Below, piece by piece: positions 48,991 through 63,139 of a DNA stretch of 64,000 nt. The stretch spans positions 37,691,381 through 37,755,380 of the forward strand of contig OZ023275.1 of assembly GCA_964007475.1 (NCBI GenBank), in the 5' to 3' direction. This DNA is from Hybos culiciformis (Eukaryota; Arthropoda; Insecta; Diptera; Hybotidae). The translations under genes were made by a program, and so were the position numbers. Each line of letters begins with the position of its first letter. The stretch's first letter is position 1. Below the pieces are notes generated by a model, which saw only the letters and a program-made list of their open reading frames with translations, was not told the DNA's origin and ran no database searches.

Positions 48991-51900
48991 GCTTTATATG
49001 AATACCTTTTCAGAAAAATCATAATTACATAATATGCGTGAAAAGTAAGGGTTTCCAATTAGGATTATTTTATTATTATTGTTATATTTTCTAACTTGTA
49101 AGTACTGTATATCTTCAATTTGGTGTTATGAAACTCTGTAATATTAATATATTATCATCGCTTTATTTGATACTATGTTTATAATTTGGAAAATTTCGAA
49201 TTGCTCTTATTCTAACCGCATTATGTAGGTAAATTTTTATTGTACAAACTTCATTATATTTCGATTTAATAAGCATAGATAAATATTCTTAAAACTATAT
49301 TAGTATTATTCTTATACACATATGTAATCTTTTTCAAATGTATCTTTTTAAAATTGGAAATTACGAAATCCATTGATTATGTTAAATGAGCAGGAAGCAT
49401 GACTTATATAAAAAAATAATAATAATTTTAAAATGATATTTCAAAATTTATTTAAAACCGTTTTATTACAAAATATTTCAAAATAAGTTGATTCAAATAA
49501 ATTTACAAAATTATTTTCCGGTTTATTTAAAGCAAAATTAATCATACAATAATAATTTGTTATTCTGGTAATAACTTGGTAATAACTTAAAAAAAAAAAA
49601 AAATTGTAAACAAAACCGTTTTAAAACTGACCTTTGAAAAGGTTCAAAATATTGTAAATAACCTATTTCTAACCTTCATAAAAACCAATTTATTAGTCTA
49701 CAGTTTATTCAACTGCTGGTAACTACCTTAAATTAATTAAAACATAAAGAATACCATTTTAGTTTTTTTTTATTTTAATATCAATAATATAAAAATCAAT
49801 AGGTAATAATTTTCCAGGAAAAAAGGTAAAAGTGCATTGAACTTATTGCAATTGCTTTTGTGCATCATTTAACTGCAACTGCACTTAATATTGGAAACTG
49901 TACCTTTAACAATCAACATTGTATCTACATTTTTGTTAAATTTTTTTTTTTCCCTTAATTTAAGGGTGTGTTTATGAGAAACAGGATAATGTGAAAAAAA
50001 AAATTCTGATTAAATTCTAAATATTCTAAGAAAAATAAAATAAAGAGGCAATGATGTGATCAGTTTTTTATTCGGCAAAAATTGGATGATATTCAATCTG
50101 CAGAATGAATGTTGGAGTAATGCTCATGGGAAATCTTACAAATTATTATAAGATTTCCAAACTAAATACATTCATTAGTTTTCCAACTGTACTAAATATA
50201 ACAAAAGTCACGTGGTAATCATGAATACGTTCGACCGTGAAAGTTTTACGGAAACCTTTTTCTCAACTTATGAAATTCAATGAACATGTATTTACAATTT
50301 CACTCGAATGGAATGGGGAAGAGAATTTTCGTAGCCTTTTTCCGTTTGATCGTGGTAGTTGATTATAACCTTCCAGTTTACAAATCTATTATGTAACTAC
50401 TAGTTATATAATATCAATTTAATCACAAATTGAAATATACCTAAAGAACACTTCTAGTACTAATATTAACCAAATATAAAATTTCTGTATACCTATAATA
50501 AACAATATAATTTTGAAATGTTAAAAACAAATATTCATTTAAAAAACAATATATTTTAGTTTCATCAGTTAGTTACTATCGAAATAAAAAGTTACCAGTC
50601 CAGGTCGTTTTCCCTTTCAAACATTATTCTTGGAATTCTAGAAGTTATTACAAACATACATATACAAAATTTAATTTATGCTTACATTTTTCCATTTAAT
50701 TAACTTCAAAAGATGAATAAATTGCGAAAATATTTTCTCTCAATCACAGCTTGTTAGAGGTTATATGTACATTAGGAGAGTTCACATCAAAACTTATAAA
50801 ACAAAAAACCTAATTAGCATAAATTTTTTCGCACAACATTCTCAACAATTTAATAGTTAATCCGTCTAACATTTTATTCTGTTTGGTATTTAAAGAATTT
50901 TGTTTTTATATACCTACATACAATAATATTTTAGTTTAGGATCATCTCTTCTTAATAAATTCCAACTAAATAAATAATAACAACTAAACAACATTCTCTC
51001 TCCTCATATGTCATTTTACTTCAAAATAACAAAAAATCAGCAAAAATAAGAAGAATAAAGGTTCAATTTTATGCTAGGTAGGAACAATTGATAAAATTTT
51101 AGTAAAATTATTTGGATTTTTTTATAAATGAAGGTGTATGTTTCAGAACAAAACAGAATTTAAAAAAAACAAAAAAATGTGATGTAGGTCGGTTACCTTA
51201 TTTCCAAAAAAATTTTATTATTGAAAAATAAAGCGCGGGAATTTAGTTTTCTATATAAAATTATATAAAAACAAATTTAAACTATTTCACAAATTTTACT
51301 ATAAATTTTTTAATACACAAATGTTTTAACAACCAGTCAATAGATAATAAAAAAATAATTAAAATAAATTTTTAAAGCTCTTAAAATGATTTCCATCAAC
51401 ATCTAATTTAAAGTAGAGTAATCAAAATGTTTTAATTTCGAATGTTTCGAATGTCAATAAAAGAAATACATTTTTTTTATATGCGCTTCATATCTTTATA
51501 GCCGCACAATCCTTTTTAAGACAATAATATAATATTGCCATTGATTTCTTATCAAATTTTTTTTGGTTCAGAATTTGTTTTTGGCAGAATCAAAATATTT
51601 ATGTCATTAAACTTCATCAGAAATTCCATCCGTCGACATTAATTCTGAACTGAAAATTGCAAAACCGAATTAATAAATAAATAAAACAATATTTTCTCAG
51701 CTGATAGGTAATTTAAATTATATTTATTTAATTTTTATTAACAAAAAAAAAATTCTTATCATCATTAAAAATAAAAAAAAATAAAAAGTTAATAAAAAAT
51801 TAATAAATGTAAATCGAAATCAGTGAAATTAAACAAATTTGTATTATTTGGCCAAGTTTTTAAAATATCCATTATTTCAATAATAATGAATGACGTTTCA

Positions 51901-52083
51901 AGATATTTCACTGTCTATTCACTTTTTCTAACTTTTCAATGTTTTTATAATTTTTTTAAATTTGAATTGAACATACATTATAAAGGCATTACAAATAATG
52001 TTGCTTGTGCCACTAGAATGTAATTTTCAATTTTGCTAATTCGATTTATACCTTCAAACCAAAATATTCAAAAAAAAAGACTT

Positions 52084-52408
52084 AAAATTCGATTAATATG
52101 AACAAAAATTCAATAAAATGCGTTAAAATTTGATTTATATGAACAAAAAAATCAATATAAATGGTCAAAAATTCGATTAATAACAAAAATTCAATAAAAT
52201 ACTTAAAATTCGATTTATATTATCAAAAATTCAATAAAATGGTTTAAAATTCGGTTTATATGAACAAAAATTCAATAAATTAGTTTAAAATTCGATTAAT
52301 TTGAACAAAAATTCAATAAAACGGTTTCAAATTTTATTTACATGAACAAAATTACAATAAAGTGCCTTAAAATTCGATTTTTATGAATAAAAATTCAATA
52401 AAATTGTC
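52084..52408. repeat. About 41-bp minisatellite, eight diverged copies
   Basis: The unit reads approximately AAAATTCGATTTATATGA followed by ACAAAAATTCAATAAAATGGTTT. Eight consecutive copies can be followed, with period 38-43. Copies differ by substitutions and small indels, so the array is old. It has no coding frame; every unit carries stops. Confidence 0.85.
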
Positions 52409-55400
52409 ACAATTATACATTTATATACATTTATAAATTCTAAAAATCTTTAAATTGTACCTATTACAATCGAATATTGATAATGAAAAAGTAATGACCT
52501 CTTTGTAGATGGGATCCCAAAAAAAAATTGTATTGATTAAATGCAGTCCTTATGTTGTTATGCGATTGAATTTAAGAAAAAATTAATAAATTTATATATT
52601 TGTGTTACGTGCTAGCAACAAAAATTTGATAATGGCCTTAAAAAAAATAATTTTTGATTTGTCATTTTTTCTCAGAAATGTAACAATTTCTGTTTTTTTT
52701 TTTTTTTTTAATTTCAATAAGGCCAAAAAACCGAAAAAGATTTTAAAAATTGTCAGAACATTGACCTTTTGCAACATTTTTTATTTAATATGGGAATCTA
52801 TTGATCTTAATTCTTATTTCTCTAGGTAACAACAGAAATGAAAGTAAATGAACGGATGAATCATTTTATCCTTCAATGTACTTTATAGATATCCTTTGTG
52901 AGAAAAATAAAATAATACACTTCGTCCTTTTTTTTTTTTTTTTGTATAAACAGGATTTTGATTCAACCGATCATTATTGTTATAAATTATATAATTTAAT
53001 ACCTCACAATTTTCCACGAAATTAACTATAGTACATATCTTATTATATTTTAAAATATTTTTTTTGTTATACTATAATTGCCAAAAATGTTATGTCGACA
53101 AAGGACATGAAAATGAATTGATTACTTAAATTAGATAAACTATATATATAATGTACATTTTAAAAATATTAATTCTAGAAGAATTAAAATTTGAGAACAA
53201 TTACAATCAGTATAAGATATTATGAATGATTCAACTATTTTAGCTCATATCTAGTATAGGGAATAATTCTCTAATTTAACATAAGAAAGTGGTACAAAAG
53301 TTTTTTATTTTATTTAGCTTCGAAATTGTTCTCAGAATATATGGGTATACCAAATCCAGAGAAGTTACTCAGAACTCTATTATCAATGTCTTCATATTTC
53401 TTAATATAGTGTACATATGCAGATTTCATAGAAGGACATGTTAATGTGATGTAGGTACATCCACATATACATCATAGCAGTATTCTAATACACAAAAAAT
53501 CTAATGAGATAAATATTGATTATATTGTTGAAAACAAAAAAAAATTATATCTATTTCTACCTAATCAACAAATGATATAATTTTTAAATTTTATGAGTAT
53601 TATCATTAAAAAAATTCATAAAATTTTTTCAAAGTCAAAGACCTTTATATTTTTTTTAATGTTTTTGATCCTATATAGAAACAACAAAAAAAAAGCTTCT
53701 TATCAATAAATAATCAATTTTTATCCCGTTCAATTAAAAGAAACAAATATTCTTACGTGTTTTGCAAATATTATTAGAGGAATTTATTAAAAATTCGTCA
53801 CAAATTGAGTTCAAAGTACCTACCGTATAAATTGTAAATTGATTTCATTTAAACTGGGCATATTCTGGGTAAATTTTTTTCACACAACATTTTTCTAATA
53901 GGTATAGAAATTATGCGTAACGAATATCGTTTTATCCTTATTAAATTAAAAGCTAAAAAGCATCCGCAAAACATCCGTACTATATTTTTGAGATTATCAA
54001 TTAAGGAAGATATGGACAAGCAACAAACTGACTTTAAGATATCCTTAATCTAAGGTAAAAGCTAGGCAATGTTAATGATATTTTAAATTCAGAAGGAGAG
54101 TTAAATTCAAGTTCTATTATGATTTAATTATTTGTAACGATTTTACATTTCTTTCATTTTTTTTTTTTGCGAAAGGCCTGCAAATAATTAAGAAAATTGA
54201 ATTATGATTTATTCTATCAAATTGTTGGCTACAAATTTATGGATTGTGCCAAGGTTGTAAGAATTTCTACTTTTATTTGTTTTGTTGGAATAACCTAGCT
54301 TTTAATTATGTTTACTAGAAAATTTCCGAGAATTTTTTTTTTTTTTCAAATTAATTTTGAGAAAATAATTCTATACCAAAGTTTATAAATTTAAAATAAA
54401 AAAAAATAAATATATGAACATTAAAATATTGAATTTCACTATTGTGACATAAAATTCACAATACAAGGACAAATTTTCTTAAAAAAAATATAATAAACAA
54501 CTTTCATTAACGGTCTTAAATGAAAACTACACTTTTAGCACGTCTTCATTATCATTGACCCAGCAGCATTGTATGTTATTGCAATTTTGGGTAGATAAAT
54601 TATATGTACCTACATCGTATATATAATTTTCAAGTGAGCACTTTTAAAAATGCCTATACATATTTAATACACATATGTACAAAAAAAAATTACTGTTAAA
54701 AATATGTTTAAAACCTGTAGTGCATTAAGGATGGTAATATGTAGTATTGAAAGTGTTTTCGAATTATTTAAAAATTTTGAAGCTTACACTGTGTGAAAAT
54801 TTGGATAGAAAATTTGAAACTCGGTTGTCTATTTATTGTCTATTTTAATAAAATAAAAACTGTAATACGAGTGTAGAATAAAAACTCTACTGATATTTAT
54901 AGATAGAAATCAAATATTGATTAATTAAAATATATCCAAATTTGGTAAATTCGTTTTAATTCTCTATAAAGGTCATTAGTTATACCTTTTTTTTTTGGTA
55001 GTAGCTAAATTTAAAATATTATTTTTTTTTTTTTTTTTATTTATTATATTTTGGTAATGTAACCTATATTTGCAAACTGTTATGCAATCTAAAGTACATA
55101 ATTTATATACATATAATAACCGTTATACATAAAAAATATATTTATGTATGCTTATCATAATTTTTTATTTTATTTTTTTTTTTTGGTAAAACAATAATGA
55201 TAACCTGATTCATAAAGTAGACAAGATATTTTTAACGCATTTTATTAAAACATAAATTATTAAATTTTTTTATTCATATATGTAAAAGAAAAAAAAATGT
55301 TTAATGTAAACACAGAATACAATTAGTATGTATTTATCAATGTTATAGAAATGCAACTGCAATTTTAAGCATTTCAAAAATATTGGTTTGTCTCAAGTAT

Positions 55401-57007
55401 AAATTTAAAATCGTTAGGATCGACAAGAGTTCCAAGAGATGATTTAGTATGTGATTCAAAAACCGTCTATATTTGAAAAAAAAAAATTTATTGCTAGAAA
55501 TATTAATTTTGCATACTATTGCAGGCTAAACAATTAATTTCAAAATTAGGTTGAGTTCGATTCTTGAATAGAGTCAGAAATTTCCACAACATAAAAGGAT
55601 GATAGTAAAATTAATTAAAACAGAACTAAATTTATTGGAATTTTATTATCAAAATTCGTTGAAAAAAGTCTCTTAAGTGAAAATAAAAAATATTTTTTTT
55701 TATAAAAATATAAATTGCATTTGTCATTTAATTTAATTCATGATTAAGCTGTGGGAAGTTTTATTTTTTATTTTTTTTTTTTATTTAAATAAAAACGTAC
55801 TTAAAAATGACCATGATCTAAAATGGCAAACCTATTTTATATTTAAAACTTGGATACATCGACGTTTTTTGTTGTTTTTTTTTTTTTTTTAATTTTTGAT
55901 TATGAATTAAAAAACGCAACAGATTTCATAATCGTAATAATAATCATAATCGTAAAAAAAAAAACAAATTTTTAATAAAATTTAAAATGAAAGTATAATT
56001 GATGAACTATGACAATAAATAATTATTATACGTACATGCGTATAAGATATTTCTAAATTGAAGGTATTTTAAGGTATTATTAGAAGTAAACTTTTAAAGC
56101 GTATATATGTAATTACTTATTAATCTTATTATATATCAAATAGGATTATTCATTTAATATCAAACACGGGCAGTATAAAAACTAAGTCTGAAAATGAAAT
56201 AATTAGTTTTAATAATTACATTTCGGATTTTAATTCTTGTAAAATATAAGTTGAACTTAATTTTCTCATATGAAATATGTATTTCAGTTTTTTTTTATTA
56301 TTTTTTATATTGTTTTATTTCGATTCATTTTGTTTTACACATCCCATATGGTTATTGCATATAATATCGAAAATAATAGAATTATTATCGAAAATAATAG
56401 AAATTCGATCCTAAGGAATACTAATTTTTGTCGGATAATGGACATTAACTAATTTAAAAGAGTCAGCTTAAAATAAAGTGTTTAATGTGTACACAGAACG
56501 TCGTAATGCAGGCTTCAAAGCAGAGAAACAGGGATTAAAGAATTCAAATTTAGTTATGTTATAAATTCACTAATTTGTCATTAATTTGTTATAAATTGAT
56601 TTCCAAATGTATACAAAACTATAAGATGCATAGTTCCGTATTTACAATATATGTACTCACTAACATAATAAAAAGAAACATAATAATATATATTAGGTAT
56701 TTTTATTTCCACTAACAGCAACAGTATACACATGTTTTTATTATACAATGAATCGTGAACGTTATTTTTTTATTTAAAAATATCTAAAGCTTATAATCGT
56801 TAAATAATACAAAAAGCCAATAAACAAAAAAAAATTAAAAAAATAATATTTTAAAAAAGATGTCGCTCAAAACATAGCGAAAAGATGAACGCCATCCGGG
56901 AAAAAAAAAATTAACTAAATATAAATTCAAGTTAAATTTATTTTAGCATATTGAAAAAAAAGAACAAGGACAACTATAAAATTCTTTATGTACAATATAA
57001 TGCAACA

Positions 57008-57136
57008 AAGTATCTGAAGTAAAAAAAAGTATCTGAAAAAAGTATCTGAAGTTAAAAAAAAGTATCTGAACTTAAAAAAAAAGTATCTGTAGTTGAAAAA
57101 AGTATTATCTGAAGTGAAAAAAAAGTATCTGAAGAT
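57008..57136. repeat. About 20-bp minisatellite built on AAGTATCTGAAG
   Basis: Seven occurrences of AAGTATCTG(A/T)AG-like units, or a shortened AAGTATCTGAA, separated by A-runs of varying length; one copy has a TAT insertion. The period varies from about 13 to 23. Slippage on the A-runs explains the uneven spacing. Confidence 0.85.
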
Positions 57137-58284
57137 AATTTTGTAATAAAAGGTTTAATAGTAAGACCTTTTTTGCTGCAACCATCATTTGTCAAATAAT
57201 TTATTTTAATTTTTTGGTTTATTAATTTACTCTTTCACTCTAATTGCGATAACATTAGATTAGTAGACGGTAAAATATAACTAGACCATTAGATATTCAT
57301 TATTAAGCAATTTAAAAACATAATAAAAATTTATTCAAAAATTTATTTAAAAACGTTATCTTTTTAGCTACTTTTTCCTGCTATATAGTTACTTAAATTG
57401 CACAGAAAGATTCTATTCGCTGCTTTCACATAGCTTCAATTCGGATTATCGTTTATATTTTAAATAAATTAAGTACTATAATTTCACATAATAGTACATT
57501 TTTATTTTTTTTATTTTTTGTACAGCTTAATTTAAATGAAAATATCTTTTAGCACCGCAAGGTAACTATTTGACTATTTGACTCAGTTAATCCTAAAGTC
57601 AGTTTAGGTCAAATTCTTTGACACTATCAACATCATTTTTATGTTAGAATATATTTATTCAAGAAAAAAAAACATGGAAAATGACTATTAGATACATGTA
57701 TCTTTACAAAATCGTATATAAAAAATTATAAACGAAAAGACTTCCATTTACATCAAATTGCAAGCAGCAAGTTTTTTTTAAAATATTATTTTTCATTTCA
57801 CTGACAATTTCTCACACAGTTTGTTTTTTTCGTTGTTGAAGAAATGAAGTCGGAAGTGAAGGAGTTTTATACGTTCGAAATTGATAAATAAATTTTTCCA
57901 AAATTTATTTGGATTTTTTTTTGACAATTCGCGATAAATCTAAATTTAAAATAAAATTTAAAAAAATATTTTTGGAATAAATTAAATTATAAAATATTAA
58001 AATTTTCTCAATAAAAATAAAAAAAAATTTAATATCTAAAAGGAAAAAAAAATCCAAGTTAAAAAAAATTTTTTTTGGCTAAAAGAATATATAAAGCAAA
58101 AAAATTTAGGTATAAAATATAAATTAAAAAAAAAAAATCAAGAATAAAAATGAAAATGTTTTGTTACTAAGTTTCCAAAAAATTAAAAACAAAATATAAA
58201 TTAACAAAAAAAAATAATCTAAAAATTATATATTTATTTCAAATTATTAACAAAAAAAAATTATATCTAAGAAAAATAATAATA

Positions 58285-58324
58285 ATGAATATTTGGATTA
58301 AAATTCTTTTATTATCCTTATTAG
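58285..58324 (+). CDS. Candidate signal-peptide first exon of an unidentified gene
   Basis: An ATG with A at -3 encodes MNIWIKILLLSLL and ends inside a Gly codon at a perfect GTAAGT donor (58325). A Lys-containing start followed by a Leu/Ile-rich core is typical of a secretory signal peptide, and short signal-peptide exons with phase-1 donors are common in insect secreted and cell-surface proteins. No matching downstream exon was recognised before 64000, so the rest of the gene, if real, starts in the following intron or beyond the window. Short hydrophobic frames arise easily in such AT-rich DNA; the consensus donor is the main support. Confidence 0.35.
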
Positions 58325-60370
58325 GTAAGTTTTTTTTTTTTTGTATATCCTTTTTTTTTTTTTTTTGTTAAATAAAATTTCTACACACGCAAAAAATAGG
58401 GCTACCAGCAGTGAATGAATAATACTTAAAAAAGAAACAAAAAAAAGTGTTTTTCTCTATTCTAAACTAAATCAATAATTTGACAATAAAACAATAACAA
58501 CATAATCTTATGTTCTGTTTTTATTTTTCTACACGACTATATACTATAAGTCTATAAGAAGTATTATAACATCAGTCAGATCAGATCAAAAAAAAAATTG
58601 TATGCATTGTAATGAAACGAAAAAAAAAAATATTTCTACAATTATAAATTTTTATTGATTTTATTGAGTTTTAAATTCGGATTTAGATAGGTAGGTATTA
58701 ATATATAATATTGTCATCAGTTAATGGTCTTCTGGATTTTGTTAAATATAAATTACAAAAAAAAAAATGTATACAAAATATTCTGTGTTTTATTTTGATA
58801 TTATTCATAATAAAAATAAGCCAGAAATCACGTTTTTATAAGCTTAAAAAATTTGAAGCAGTTCTTCTAAAATTATACTAAAAAATTTTACATTAAAATA
58901 TCTTATCAAATAATTTTTTTACCAAGAATAAATTATAATATTTAAAAAAAAAAAGTTAAATTTAGTTAAATAGTTTGATAATTTGATATAGGCCATAACA
59001 ACGTTTCGTTTATGATGTAAATAATATTGATAAAAAATATCATGAAACACTATCAGAAGCTATCAGATATTTCACATATACTATTTTTAGGTATAATTAT
59101 CAAATCGAATTTTATATATTTAAATTTGAAAAAGTATTTAAATAAGTATCTTTTTTAAAGTCTGGCTTTGCTTTGAAACAAGAAAGCAGATAATTACTTA
59201 GATATTAAGAAAAAAATTATATATCATACTTAAAAGTTGTTGATAGTACAACACTACACAATATCTAAAAATTCAGTAACCACAGTAACTTAGTTAAGTT
59301 ATTCTTTTTTTATTCTAAAATATATGGTCGCCCTTGCTAAAAAAAAAAGAAGTCATTTTCCAAAAAAAAAAAGTCATTATTTTTTTCTTCAAGAAAATAA
59401 TTTGTTTTTTTTTTTTCTGTACAAGAAAATCTCTCTTCAAAGAAAATTATAATACTTATTTCTTTAACAAAAATAAATGCCTCAATCTGTAATCTTGCCT
59501 CTCTTTTTCTCTTTTATGAATAAACTTAAACTCTTATTATATGAATAACTTTAGGTCCTAGTTCTATAAACAAAATACGTAATAGCATTCTAATAAAAGG
59601 TTTCAAATTTATAAATTTAAAAAGGACATTATTTAAATATTAAGAAATAAGTATAACTCTAAAAATGTATGGCTTAGTTATATCCAGGGTTGTAGCCAAC
59701 TTGATTTGTATCCTTCAAATTCTTTTTTTTACCCTTTTTCGTCTTCAGGGTATGAGATACTTAGTTTCTCGAAAATATTAACTATAGATATACGTAATAT
59801 ACTTATCTAGTTAATAAGTACTTTGTACTTATAATATAACTAATTATATTCTTTTTGAAATTTTGACATTTTTATAACTAACTAAGCTGAGATATTAGTT
59901 CTCTCCACCTCAAAGGAGAAGAATTGTACTAATCGTTAGCTGTCGAGTTAATCTCGGTTATATTTCAAAAAAGTCTCTGAATAATGTAAAAAATTTAATT
60001 AAATAGAAAGGATTTATCGAAGGATTATTTTAAGATAGTCGTCTTCCCCTGAATTTATCTAAATTACAATTCAAGTTTTGACATTCCTTTTTGTTTTGCA
60101 AATTCCAGCTAAATTATTTTCACAGGATACAATTCATGGATTTCAGAATATAAAATCTATTTTTCCATCAGAATTTTCGGTATATTTTTTTCAGAATTTT
60201 TTTTTATTTAAAAAAACAAATTTATAAAGAAAAAAAATTAATAAAAACCCTATGCCCCGACCGGTTGACATAAAGCAATAGGAAATGGTTTACAAAATAA
60301 AAAAAAAAAAATTGTTTTTTTTGTGCGCACGCGATATTTTCATTCTCGCCGTTTAATGCTTGCCTCATAA

Positions 60371-60389
60371 TGTTGTTGTTGTTGTTGTT
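60371..60389. repeat. TTG trinucleotide microsatellite
   Basis: Six TTG units within a less AT-rich pocket (60320-60480). The minus-strand frame across it encodes an Asn run and is not supported as a gene. Confidence 0.85.
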
Positions 60390-63078
60390 TATGCTCTTTT
60401 TATTTCTGGAATTTCGTATGCGTATCGTAAAAACAGAATCAACTTTATTCTCCTTTCTCCTTACTAGGATAATTTCCATAGCAAATTAACTTGTAAAAAA
60501 AAAATCCTTAAAAATTACAATAAACATTTAAGTAATGAAATTTAATTTGAAAAAATTGGGCAATTATGGTCACAACATGGATTTGGTTTTTGATTTGTTT
60601 TGTTTAATTAGCTTAATTTTAATTCGAATATAAAATTTGTGTAAAAGTTGGCAAAATTTAATAAAAATTAATTCATACTTGCTCAAAAAAAATTCAAGAG
60701 TGTATTTGTACTTAAATCATAAACTACCACAATAAGCTATTGATTTGGTGTAATATTTTTAACCTTTATGTTGTTATCATACAGTATAAATGATTGATAT
60801 GCTTCAGTTTTCACATAGCTGCAGATCTACCAAGCCAGGAACATTTTTTTTTGCATGTAGATTAGAACATCGTTTTTCGTAACCTACATACGGCTACGCG
60901 ATAGGAAACCTTTTGAGTACTTTTGGCCTATTTTCTGCTACATTACTACAAAATCATGGATAACTTCCCATCCCTAATATTTATCAAGAAATATATTTGA
61001 CTAATTTTGAATATTTATATTTTTAATACATACATCGGTACATACTTACAAATGAATCAATATTATTAATATTAATAGCACCCAATCAGTGCAATGTTTT
61101 GATAGTTAAAGTTATGTATCCACTTGAAATAAAAATATTTCAAAGTACATTTAGTATAATTGGGAAATTGATAAGAGTTTGTTATCTCTCATATATATAA
61201 AATATTTATAAATTGTTTGAATAAGAATTACAACAAAACGCTATGTCATAGAATAGTTTCCAATTTTTTTTTCAATATTTTTGCACTAGTAACTTAAAAA
61301 CATTAATATGAGAATATTAAATAAGTATACCGAATTAGTAATTAACAGAATTCCGTTTATCGAATGAACTCTCTTATAAATTAATTTCCAATCAAAAACG
61401 TCCTAAAATTCTATAACAATTTTGTTACTTCTTCATTTCTAAATTAGTTATGCAAAATTATTCCAAATTTATAAAAAAAATAAAAATTTTTTTGTTCTAC
61501 CTGCCAAGCAGACTAATTTGAAACGAAAAAAAAATTTAAATTTACATAATACGTACTTACTTAGGTATAGAATTAATTTTTGGTGTCTGTATAACTTTTT
61601 GAAACATGAATGCGCTTACTTACTTTTAAAAAAATATAATATATAAACTTTTTCTTGTTTAACGACATTCTTAATATAATTTCAAAAATTTCTTAAAGAA
61701 TTTAACACTAGAAAAATATTGTTTTAAAACATTTTATGACTCTACGTGTTACAATTTTTTATGTCCTCTGAAGATAAGTAAATTTTTTTTTTTTAACTTA
61801 GAGCCCATATCGTCTTTAATATTAAACAAGAATTTGAGGAAAATAAGCTCGCCTATATTTACTTAACGGACCAATTGTGCTACAATTACCAAAAATTTAA
61901 TTTTTTTTTTTAATTTTTAATTTCATTTAATCATTTTCAAAAATTTCTAAATATCTAGATTTATAAAAATTGCCAATTTTTTCGCAACATATTTGTGAAC
62001 ATTTAATTAATTTTTTGCCATAAATTTGTAAACCATATTTAAAAAAAAAAAAAATTGGTGGGACTCCTGTCCTGAAATCTCCAAAAAAAACTTTATTTAA
62101 ACTAAAAAAATATTCGAGACTACTGTAAAATTGATTCATACACTTAAATAAAAAATAATATAAACCTTAAACTTAAATTATAGCCATTTATTTACCACTT
62201 TATGCGGAAAATTAAATTAAAAATAAACAGAAAAAAAAAAACCTCAACCAATGATTACATAAAAAAATAATATAAAATTTCATGGTCAATTTTAAACAAC
62301 CTAAGCACCTAAATGGCAATCTATCAAGAAATGCAATTATAAGAACAAAAAAAATAAACTTATAAGAAGATATCTAAAATTAGAAAAAATCAAAATCTTA
62401 TCAATTTAAGGAAAAATTCTTTAAATATTCCCATTGAGCAAATAAAAAAAAAATACTTAAGTATACAAAACTTGATAAAGAAATAAAGCAAAATTTTATA
62501 TAATTTACACCTTGTCCCCATATATAAAATTTTTATCGAATAAAAAATACGTATATAGATTATAGATACATATATTTATTCTCATACAGAATTTTTTTTC
62601 TATCGTTATATAATATTATTGATTCTTTATTTATAATAAACGTCATAATAAAAATTTCATAAAACTGACGGTAAATGTAGCATAGTAAAGATTTATTTTA
62701 TTTATTTTAGTCATACTTATATATAATTAGTATAACGATAACCAATCGAAACACTAATTTCATTTTATTTTTGACGATAGAAATATTAAATATTTTCAAT
62801 ATGTCTTAAATTTTTATCGTAATAATGTAATTATAAATATTCTAAAACCATAAGTTGTTATTTCTCAGTATTGGAGTTTTTAAAATACAGTGATGAATTG
62901 TTCAGAAAACTCACTCGCAACTTCATTTCTATTTTTATTGCAGTATGAAATGATAAAAAAAGACTAAACTATGTTCAACACACTCTCTAAACGTTGTAAA
63001 TTTCACTCTAGTGATCTGTTAAAAACTTTTTAATATTCTTTTAGTTCTTTCATTGAAATCTCCCATTCCGGTACTCAC

Positions 63079-63139
63079 CTTTGCCGAGGATAGATTTAAA
63101 AAGGTCTAAATCATTTTGATTCTTTGCCACAATTTCTAA
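63079..63139 (-). CDS. Exon-like island, minus strand, unrecognised
   Basis: Read on the minus strand, 61 bases from an AATAG acceptor-like end to AAAG followed by GTGAGTA (a near-perfect donor) encode LEIVAKNQNDLDLFKSILGK plus a split Gly. The composition is coding-like compared with its flanks. The acceptor lacks a pyrimidine tract, and the first plausible downstream acceptor leads quickly to a stop. A real exon of a minus-strand gene entering from the right, a transposon remnant and chance are all possible. I know of no family match. Confidence 0.22.

Larger units (their letters stand above)
26497..58284. other. About 32-kb region without a supportable protein gene
   Basis: No homology-bearing exon was recognised on either strand. 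Open frames are short, mostly F/L/I/K/N/Y, and centred on poly-A/T. The part just right of 26496 should contain the CYP18A1 promoter and 5' UTR, but the A/T homopolymers hide any core element. The rest carries microsatellites, minisatellites, MITE-like inverted repeats, a 28S rRNA fragment and one coding-like short ORF, listed separately. Exons shorter than about 100 bases with little conservation would be missed by reading alone, so a gene, a non-coding RNA or a long intron could still be present. Confidence 0.5.

Noticed and set aside
50221..50283. 20-codon frame beginning MNTFDRESF
   Set aside because: Composition is slightly coding-like, but it is very short, has no splice sites of quality, and the surrounding 50040-50350 shows no further coding signal.
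60222..60479. Minus-strand 85-codon frame with an Asn run
   Set aside because: The Asn run comes from the TTG microsatellite, the C-terminal part is low-complexity, and no domain or splice context supports it.
29225..63139. Shared NDLDL residues in the 29225 ORF and the 63079 island as evidence of a common family
   Set aside because: Five residues with no supporting nucleotide similarity are within chance expectation.
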